Assembly (NCBI GenBank): GCA_040437565.1
Contig: JBDOQK010000082.1
Span: forward strand, 26,982-90,981
Length of the DNA: 64,000 nt
Direction of reading: 5' to 3'
From: Albugo candida
Taxonomy: Eukaryota; Oomycota; Peronosporomycetes; Albuginales
In this document: in pieces, positions 57,178 to 64,000 of the stretch
Position numbering within the stretch: position 1 is the stretch's first letter
How the letters are laid out: each line of letters begins with the position of its first letter
Notes under the pieces: model-generated
Database searches by the model: none
What the model was told of the DNA's origin: nothing
What the model saw: only the letters and a program-made list of their open reading frames with translations
Translations under genes and position numbers: made by a program

Positions 57178-57525
57178 TACACTGCAAGACACTTATAACC
57201 AGCACGTTTAATCGGTAGACAAGAATTTTTCACTTCACAGAGAAGATTTAATGTAGAAAAAAGAATTCCATTGTACTAAAGAACAGACTCTACGCTGTAA
57301 GATAATGGAAGCCAATCCTTCGTAAATTTATGTTTGTAGGACTAGTGGGGCCTTGAAACTCGGCCAATTTCGGTAATTGTCAGTGGGACAAGCGACATTT
57401 GGCCGCCCTAAAATCAATAACCTGTATTACCTAATATTATTGGGCCCGAACTCTTTTATTAAGTATGTATGACGAGTTATCAATTCTTAGAAAATCTCCG
57501 AAAGTATGGTCTCATTTATGTAGTA

Positions 57526-59382
57526 TTAAGCCGTGAGGCAGTTCATGTCCATCAGGATTAAATTTGGTACGCGTCGGTGAGAACGGTACTTTTTGTCGGC
57601 ATATTCCACAGCTTTACCACTTAACTCTTTGCGGTAAACATCCATGTACCGCTCAGATTTTTGATAGTAGTTCCTTATCTCGGTCAGAATGACCGAATTC
57701 AATGCTTTTACCACCACGTCCTTTAGTCCAGTCCATGAATAATTGCAGCGTTTCCGTGCGTACCGCTTGGCAGAGCCCCAAAAGTTCTCAATGGAGTTGG
57801 GTTCACAATGAAATTTTGGATAAAGTATTATGATGTAGCCGGCACCAACAATAACCTCTTCTAACATGCATTTCTGCCGAAGAGAGTCCGGTTTATTTAC
57901 CATGATTTTTCTGGCACAGCATTCCAGTTCGGTTGTAGGACATTTCACGCGACAGTCAAGCGTAAGGCCTGCACGCCAAAATCCTCGTTCTTCAAGAACA
58001 ACTTTGATACCGTTTGCCTTGCCACGAAATTTTTCAATTGTATGATCTTCTGGAAAAACCAATTCCTGGTAAATTCCATTTCCCCAAGTCGTCTGTCGCA
58101 TCAGATGTTGTTTGCCATCAGGGCCCAGGTTCATGCGGCTTGCACAGAGCGCATCGTCAGCAAAGGCAGCATGGCTGGTGGCATTGTCAAGGGCAAAGAG
58201 GACCTGCATGCCTGGAAATTGTGCCTCAAATATGGGGATTGCTCGATGAAGCACCTGGTTGTAGAGGTCTATTGCCTCCCACCATCCGTCGTGCTGAATT
58301 CNNNNNNNNNNNNNNNNNNNNNNNNNNNNNNNNNNNNNNNNNNNNNNNNNNNNNNNNNNNNNNNNNNNNNNNNNNNNNNNNNNNNNNNNNNNNNNNNNNN
58401 NCAATGCTTTTACCACCACGTCCTTTAGTCCAGTCCATGAATAATTGCAGCGTTTCCGTGCGTACCGCTTGGCAGAGCCCCAAAAGTTCTCAATGGAGTT
58501 GGGTTCACAATGAAATTTTGGATAAAGTATTATGATGTAGCCGGCACCAACAATAACCTCTTCTAACATGCATTTCTGCCGAAGAGAGTCCGGTTTATTT
58601 ACCATGATTTTTCTGGCACAGCATTCCAGTTCGGTTGTAGGACATTTCACGCGACAGTCAAGCGTAAGGCCTGCACGCCAAAATCCTCGTTCTTCAAGAA
58701 CAACTTTGATACCGTTTGCCTTGCCACGAAATTTTTCAATTGTATGATCTTCTGGAAAAACCAATTCCTGGTAAATTCCATTTCCCCAAGTCGTCTGTCG
58801 CATCAGATGTTGTTTGCCATCAGGGCCCAGGTTCATGCGGCTTGCACAGAGCGCATCGTCAGCAAAGGCAGCATGGCTGGTGGCATTGTCAAGGGCAAAG
58901 AGGACCTGCATGCCTGGAAATTGTGCCTCAAATATGGGGATTGCTCGATGAAGCACCTGGTTGTAGAGGTCTATTGCCTCCCACCATCCGTCGTGCTGAA
59001 TTCCGGGGTGCATGATCACACATGCTTGTTCTGGCAGCGTCGGAAACTGCTCTTTTTTCTCTTGGTCCAGGGCGAGGCGTCTCGAAATTGGACAAAGGAA
59101 GTCACTGGCATGAATAGATCTCCCTTGGACTTTCTTGCGCAATGGTTGTTCTCCATCAGGCATACAAAGGCGCTTCAACCCACCATTGGCTGGAAAAGTA
59201 CTTTCATCAAGGGTCACCAGAAGAAGTGGTTGAATGTTCGCTGCTGGCCATATTACATCATCTTGTTTTTTCTCGAAATTATCATTTTTTTGCAGGGAAA
59301 ACAGGCATGCGAGCATCAAGTTCATATAATCTGGCCAGAAACTTTTGGCGATACTCAATAACATCTTCTCCTTTATGATCAT
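57526..59382 (-). CDS. DDE transposase, catalytic part (frame inflated by assembly duplication)
   Basis: The 618-codon frame carries the DDE (RNase H-fold) catalytic domain of an IS630-Tc1-mariner-like transposase. The first acidic motif is VTLDESTFPANGG (about 59180-59215), the second FALDNATSHAAFADD, and the third PKFHCEPNSIENFWG with AKRYARKRCNY. The C terminus has SERYMDVYRKEL and KKYRSHRRVPNL. The segment from GIQHDGWWEAIDLYN to the third motif occurs twice, around the N gap; a single copy gives a normal protein. From memory this motif set is typical of transposases in basidiomycete genomes. The frame is joined to the N-terminal part through an A7 run near 59290. Confidence 0.8.
   Translation of the reverse strand: MIIKEKMLLSIAKSFWPDYMNLMLACLFSLQKNDNFEKKQDDVIWPAANIQPLLLVTLDESTFPANGGLKRLCMPDGEQPLRKKVQGRSIHASDFLCPISRRLALDQEKKEQFPTLPEQACVIMHPGIQHDGWWEAIDLYNQVLHRAIPIFEAQFPGMQVLFALDNATSHAAFADDALCASRMNLGPDGKQHLMRQTTWGNGIYQELVFPEDHTIEKFRGKANGIKVVLEERGFWRAGLTLDCRVKCPTTELECCARKIMVNKPDSLRQKCMLEEVIVGAGYIIILYPKFHCEPNSIENFWGSAKRYARKRCNYSWTGLKDVVVKALXXXXXXXXXXXXXXXXXXXXXXXXXXXXXXXXXXIQHDGWWEAIDLYNQVLHRAIPIFEAQFPGMQVLFALDNATSHAAFADDALCASRMNLGPDGKQHLMRQTTWGNGIYQELVFPEDHTIEKFRGKANGIKVVLEERGFWRAGLTLDCRVKCPTTELECCARKIMVNKPDSLRQKCMLEEVIVGAGYIIILYPKFHCEPNSIENFWGSAKRYARKRCNYSWTGLKDVVVKALNSVILTEIRNYYQKSERYMDVYRKELSGKAVEYADKKYRSHRRVPNLILMDMNCLTA
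57700..58301. repeat. 602-bp segment repeated across a gap (left copy)
   Basis: Identical by eye with 58402-59003. Its position inside one transposase and at a gap edge marks it as an assembly duplication. Confidence 0.85.
58302..58401. other. Scaffold gap (100 N)
   Basis: Undetermined bases, divisible into the open frame by chance. Confidence 0.99.
58402..59003. repeat. 602-bp segment repeated across a gap (right copy)
   Basis: See 57700-58301. Confidence 0.85.
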
Positions 59383-60055
59383 CGATGTAAATCCATTTTG
59401 CAGCTCTGGGGTAGGTTGAGTCCAAGGACTGTAGCCAGCGCATCATCGTTCGTTCTGATCTTTTTGGGCAAGTAGTGTAGCCTAACTCGGGGAGGATTTC
59501 TTCATTGGTGTGTTCTGTCAAGGTTGCAATCTCGACATTGAACTTATTTGCACGGAGGTATTGATGCAGGATAATGATACAGTCCTGACGAAAACTTGAT
59601 CGCTTGGAGTGTTTCCCTTGCTTCGACTGAGGCAGAGACCCGTCTTTCATAAAATTTCTGGCCCATGTCCGTCTTGATCTAGAAAAGTAAACCCCTCTTC
59701 CTGCTGTATCTAAGATAAAGGAACTTGCGGCTTTCTTGGTTTTTCCTATTTGGAGTAGTCGAAAGTAGCCGACTAGCGCTGCTTTACGTGCATGTGCCGC
59801 ATTGATCTTCCCGTTTGGCTTTCGATTTATTTTTTTCAGATTCTCAACTGCCAAACTGATATCAGCTTTGGTCCACAAAGTAACCACGTCTTCATCAGAT
59901 CCATCACCCAATTCTGCATCATTTTCGTTATCCACATCCACTTCAGCACCAGCTTCTGTAAACATTGGTGTCAGTGTCCAGTATTCAGTCAACGGCTTGG
60001 TGCCTCTCGCAGCATCCTTCAGCACCGCCTTCTTGCGTCTTTGCTTGCGGGACAA
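59282..60055 (-). CDS. DDE transposase, N-terminal part
   Basis: This frame supplies the region before the DDE domain: RKQRRKKAVLKDAARGTKPL, an acidic stretch (VDVDNENDAELGDGSDED), a helix-turn-helix-like DNA-binding region (AAHARKAALVGYFRLLQIGK to FILDTAGRGVYFSRSRRTWA), and RSERTMMRWLQSLDSTYPRA leading toward the catalytic domain. It ends in a run of seven A (minus strand, about 59290) after FPAKK; the sense continues in the next frame as NDNFEKKQDD. A further N-terminal piece starts at an ATG near 60306 (MPRLKKQRKHLYMATIH), separated by stops near 60176 and 60062. The whole protein would be about 850-900 residues. Confidence 0.7.
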   Translation of the reverse strand: MSRKQRRKKAVLKDAARGTKPLTEYWTLTPMFTEAGAEVDVDNENDAELGDGSDEDVVTLWTKADISLAVENLKKINRKPNGKINAAHARKAALVGYFRLLQIGKTKKAASSFILDTAGRGVYFSRSRRTWARNFMKDGSLPQSKQGKHSKRSSFRQDCIIILHQYLRANKFNVEIATLTEHTNEEILPELGYTTCPKRSERTMMRWLQSLDSTYPRAAKWIYIDDHKGEDVIEYRQKFLARLYELDARMPVFPAKK

Positions 60056-60531
60056 ATTTCACAAATACCGCACTGGTCGGTTGCTCTCGTTAGTTAGCAC
60101 TGGAACGAAAGCTCTCTCAGTATTCCCAACAATCATGGCATCATCTTCCACTTCATTTTCGATCTTCATCTGGGATTAATTTTTACTGCAGGCGCTGCTA
60201 CATTCAAATTCATGCACGTCATGTACTTCAATTTTCTGTTTCTTGTTCTCCGCAGCATGTATTGTTGCCATGTACAAGTGTTTCCTTTGCTTTTTTAGAC
60301 GTGGCATGGTTAGTTTGAGAAGCTTCAAGTGCAAAAAAAATAGGGAGGGAGTTATCAACTTCTAAAGTGATATGGCGATTGATTAACCTACCTACATACA
60401 CTACTCTTGAATGGCTAAAAAACCGTTATTTGCACGTTAGAAGTATAGGCTGCAAGAAATTAAAATTTTGAAATTTGGCCATATAAATTGGGGGGGTGTC
60501 GTTTATAAGTGTCTTGCACTATATTATTTTA

Positions 60532-62793
60532 GGAAACCGCTAACCATCCCCCACCTCTCCTAAATACAGCTTCCTAAATTATGATTACGTTGTTCTAAGA
60601 AGCGGTTCCTCAATATTTAGATTGGCTCAAACGAGCAATCAACTCCATGATAGGACGCAAACCAAAGTGTTCTTGATCATTAACAGTATTCAGAGCATTA
60701 AGATGGATCTCAGCATTGGTTGTGCGAGCCGCATCGTTTTTGTTGAGAGGTTCATTGCACCTTCTTCGGTTGTGTCCTGTTCGTCCACAGTTGCCACATC
60801 ATCTTTGCGGTCGCACAGACGCCTCCAGCACCTCAAACGGCGATAAATTGCGCTGGGCGTATCCTGAAAGACTTCCGCTACCGTGTGGATTTGAAGTGTT
60901 TAGGACGTTTTTATCCGAGACGGAAATTAGGTGTTCGATAATCACTTTTTTCTGATATTTTGAGCCCTCGTCGTATTGCTCGCAAACCCGTTCTAGTGCT
61001 TCATCTTTTGACTGTGCTGTTACAAAAATTATTTCCTGAGAAGGTTGACGAGCCACCAATGTGTGTGAAAATCATCGCCAGAGAGGCCTCGCGTCAGTTT
61101 TGCGGCTTCTCCTGATCGGAAGGCGTGCTTGTACGGATGAACAAAATGCGAGACAAACATTCATGGACAGTCTCCTTTATCGTCGCTATCTCTATATTAA
61201 TTAAAGGCTGATTTCGGCGCTGCCAACGAAACCTTCCCCATCGTCCCGGCAAAGACTTATCTAAACTGCATATCGGCGATTGCACGCTTTCATGTGGTTT
61301 GCATTCTGATGACTGCAAGTTGACCATTGCACGCCAGTAGGCAAGCCGAGTATATCGTCAAAAGGTCGCCTGTTGATACAGCAATCCGCTTCTTCAAAAG
61401 AGTGAGCGCTCTCTTCTCGTAAAGTCGTTGTATAACAAAAATGCAGTTTGCCCCGCAAAAAAGCAGACACAAAATCTTCTTCATGCGCAAGCCAAGTCTC
61501 TTTAATGTTTGTCATGATTTGATGCGGGAAGGCCTTCCCGCATCTCCCTAAGCCAACGTTGGTAAATCTGAGCTGTCGATGACATCATCAACGCATTCCA
61601 TTGTTCCGTAAAGTCCTTGGATGCCTCCTCAGACTTAGACGGCCTACGCTGGCTGGCGAGTATATTTTACTGATGTGCCAGCGACAGAGGAGACTTTTTG
61701 CTGCAGGAAAAATATCGTCAAGAGCGTTCTTGAGAGCTAGTTCCCTGTCAGTGACAAAAGTCAGAGGAGGCACCAAGAAGCTCACAAAGGTCTGTTTCAA
61801 AAGTCTTTTTGTCCAAAGGTAGTCCTTGGATCTTTCTGCAGCCATGACTATGTAAGTGAAGTGAACTTTGGCCTGTTGCGCTGACTCCTACAACGTGCAA
61901 AAGATGAATATCAGAACGGCTAGTTTTGTAAGTAGAGTATAGCAAGCAGATCTTCCCAGTACTATAATTGTAACAAAGTTCTTTCGCCGATGAAGGAACC
62001 ATGAAGAGGTGAGTCAGTCGCCGTTCCGCGTGAAACTGCGTATGACACGGCGCAGAAGACTTGCAGATTCAAGACCATCAAGAAGGGCAGTCAGCGGTGT
62101 TCTACCTCCTAACAAATGCCTACGTTCCGCGTCACGAATATTATACACATCACGACAAATTACAGTGAAATTGATATAGCGCATTTGTTCGACGATACGC
62201 GTAGGCACCTTACTCCACCGACAATACCTCAAGATTTGTTGCGGTTCATCAATTTTGAGGGCACGGCCTTATGGCTGTACGGCAGCATCTACTAAAGACT
62301 CGTGATTATGCTCGAGTTGATTGGCCTCAACAACCCAGTGAGCCAAGTCTCCGTTTCCTAGCATTCGGCAAATTATCAGTGTAGACTGGCAGTCTGTTCT
62401 ACGGCTTCCAGGTACGCATTTATGCTGCTTCGACATGAAAATTGCATTATCCGCAGTAGAGCATTTAAGACATATAGCTTTGATTTCACCGTCTACACAG
62501 TTTCCAACTCTCCTTGTTCTTTCGAAAATAAAATACGTAGCCCTCATCTTGAGATTGACGGTTCACTGCTAATCTAGCCTCTTCTAAAGACACGTAGGTA
62601 GTATCGGTGATGTCTTCAAATTGACTCATGGTTGGCAAAACGGAAGAGTTATGCTATGACAAAACTTTCCATCTTTCGCGTTTCGAATGGACTGTCTTAT
62701 ATTCAAAAAAGGGTACTCTCTGCAGCCAATCATAACTCGCAATCATAATTTAGGGTCTTGTATTTTATAGGGGTACTGTTAGACAAACGTTCC
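60532..62793 (-). mobile_element. Mutator-like (MULE) DNA transposon, decayed
   Basis: Imperfect terminal inverted repeats of about 50 bp: CTAACCATCCCCC...CCTAAATTATGATTACG at 60540-60590 and, in reverse, CTAACAGTACCCC...CCCTAAATTATGATTGCG at 62734-62782. A 9-bp target duplication is not evident. It encloses a broken MULE transposase. The left end lies about 10 bp from the right end of the mariner-type element, and the right end lies 25 bp from the 1.18-kb inverted repeat. Confidence 0.7.
60600..62547 (-). pseudogene. MULE transposase with C-terminal zinc knuckle
   Basis: Parts in order from 62547 downward: a FAR1/WRKY-GCM1-like DNA-binding region ending WVVEANQLEHNHES (about 62300-62340), VPTRIVEQMRYI and DVYNIRDAERRHLLGGRTPL (62080-62205), the catalytic core LLYSTYKTSRSDIHLLHVVG (61895-61955), FVTDRELALKNALDDIFPAA with LLCRWHISK (61660-61770), a C-terminal region TWLAHEEDFVSAFLRGKLHF (61430-61500) with SFEEADCCINRRP, and a CCHC knuckle CGNCGRTGHNRRRC (60750-60800) near the end at about 60620. 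At least five frameshifts and a stop just before the knuckle show that it is dead. The family is named from the core motifs. Confidence 0.75.
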
Positions 62794-62818
62794 TTGTAGA
62801 TTCTTGAACACCTTGTGC

Positions 62819-64000
62819 TGTCGATTCTCTGAATCTTTAGGTCCCTTGAACAAGGACCTTAAGATCTTAAGCTTCTTGAGTCGTTAAGTCGTGTTATCAA
62901 AGAACTAAATTTCTCGTTGGCAGATAGCCTTCCCCTGACAAAGAGCTATAGTTCCGCTACACTACGAGTTTTGTCATGAAATTTTGAGGTGCACGATTTT
63001 TGTATGATTCTACGGCTATTAGCGGCAAAGATCAATTCACGTTTGCGACACTACCTTATTCAGGTGGTCACAGTGACAATTTCAACCGATGGATAAAATA
63101 TTGAAAGCAAGAAAAATTGAAGCATGTCTACTTGACCATCAAAAAAGTCAAATTATCCACGTCGACAGGATAATGACCTACAAAAAAACTATCGATAGGA
63201 GGAAAAAAAGTACAACGAACTTTGTTGCTGTATTAGTTTGCATCCGATATCTTGAGAAATATTCCGGAGCATTTGACAATCGATTCGACGAGAGCACTGC
63301 TGCTCTTACAAACTTTTGACCAACAGGGCATATCGACATGGAGAAATAGTCTAATGTTTTAGCGCTCTTCTCGGGATAAAGTATCCAAATTTTGATATCA
63401 AATCGATTGGAAAAATTTAGATTTGATTGAATTTGCTACGAAGACGTCATTATCACATGAGTTAATAAGTGTGGTTCCACTGAAAATAAGCACTGCATTA
63501 CGAAGCAGTTACTCGTAATTCAAATACCTAAATTGTTTGGTGACGTCTCAATGTGATGTATAAGTTTTCGAGTTAATTCCAACTTTTGTAGAAATGAGCA
63601 TTAGTAAACTCGCTCTCACGTCTCGAGAGCTTTTTCCAAAAGAGGGACAATTGACTTGCGAAACAAGCATTTGTACACGAATACTATGATGAAGAAGAAA
63701 TGAAATGAACCAGAGATGCCTTGTGGCAAGCTCCGTGGCGAACTATCAAATGATATCACCCAGCTACCGTGTAGAACCCACTCGCTTTTATTCCATCTCT
63801 CGGATCATAAAGAGAAAAATTGTAATACCGTTTTCTTTGGTAGTCCCTAGCATCTAAAAGAAAAACATTTCTAGCTTTTGCACGATCTCGACTCTCGCCA
63901 CATTAGTTATTTTGGAAGTGTAATGACGCAGCATATACAGAGCGTGTTCACATGTTTGCGGCTACAGAAAAATATTAGTTAGCGTGCTTTGCTGATTTTT
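62819..64000 (-). repeat. 1.18-kb inverted repeat, right copy
   Basis: Exact reverse complement of 48101-49282 at all sites compared; it runs off the window. It starts just right of the MULE, at the same 8-base word CCTTGTGC that forms the palindrome spacer at 49283-49290. Confidence 0.9.

Larger units (their letters stand above)
57180..60521 (-). mobile_element. Tc1/mariner-type DNA transposon with a fungal-type DDE transposase
   Basis: Terminal inverted repeats TGCAAGACACTTATAA lie at 57183-57198 and in reverse at 60503-60518, with TA duplications just outside (57178-57179 and 60522-60523). The transposase fills the minus strand. A 602-bp repeat and a gap inside (57700-58301, 58402-59003) are probably assembly artefacts, which would give a true length near 2.6 kb. 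The terminal repeats are nearly identical and the coding line is long, so the insertion is much younger than the other elements here. Confidence 0.8.

Noticed and set aside
58014-59361. Long plus-strand frames opposite the transposase
   Set aside because: They are antisense shadows: no domain, repeated at both gap flanks, and the minus strand encodes clear DDE motifs.
57526-59382. A transposase with a duplicated catalytic domain
   Set aside because: The duplicate halves are identical and border a 100-N gap; the domain fusion is an assembly effect.
1-64000. CRISPR arrays, rRNA genes, bacterial operons
   Set aside because: No regularly spaced short repeats, no rRNA-like sequence and no operon structure were seen; the window is eukaryotic in character.

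Overview
This window looks like a repeat-rich, gene-poor stretch of a eukaryotic plant-pathogen-type genome, most likely an oomycete (inference). The evidence is the retroelement and transposase types: a Copia gag with the run FFDGKTFHQGLGTG, a Mutator-like transposase ending in a CCHC zinc knuckle, a BED-finger hAT, and small genes for short secreted proteins. It is AT-rich, has no bacterial operon structure, and is split by eight 100-base scaffold gaps. Few reading frames look whole.

Layout. 1-5 kb: a decayed LINE-like element (minus strand) and a decayed Copia element, both sitting in or beside an unidentified protein-coding gene that is now in pieces. 6.8-13.85 kb: arm A of a large, old inverted duplication. 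13.85-20 kb: a LINE tail, then two near-identical hAT copies carrying nested tRNA-derived SINEs. 20.9-21.5 kb: a decayed phosphoglycerate dehydrogenase (SerA-type) fragment. 24.4-28.4 kb: a Gypsy fossil. 28.4-35.7 kb: mostly non-coding, with two non-autonomous terminal-inverted-repeat elements. 35.7-40 kb: a second, larger Copia fossil. 40-56.2 kb: arm B of the inverted duplication, interrupted by a 5.1-kb unrelated block (44.2-49.3 kb) and by a LINE-like insertion (51.5-54.7 kb) with a clear 14-bp target-site duplication. 57.2-60.5 kb: a Tc1/mariner-type DNA transposon whose transposase resembles those of basidiomycete fungi. 60.5-62.8 kb: a Mutator-like (MULE) element. 62.8-64 kb: an exact inverted copy of 48.1-49.3 kb.

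The host-gene interest lies in the two arms. They share a divergent gene pair (a protein with a signal-peptide-like start of about 376 codons, and a 71-residue protein) whose start codons are 247 and 249 bp apart in the two arms, an 80-residue secreted peptide gene that is open in arm A and broken in arm B, and several other conserved but mostly broken reading frames. I recognise no function for these proteins.

Assembly caution: five of the eight gaps have the same sequence on both sides of the gap. The largest open frame of the window, the 618-codon transposase frame, is one casualty, because it contains the same 602-bp segment twice.
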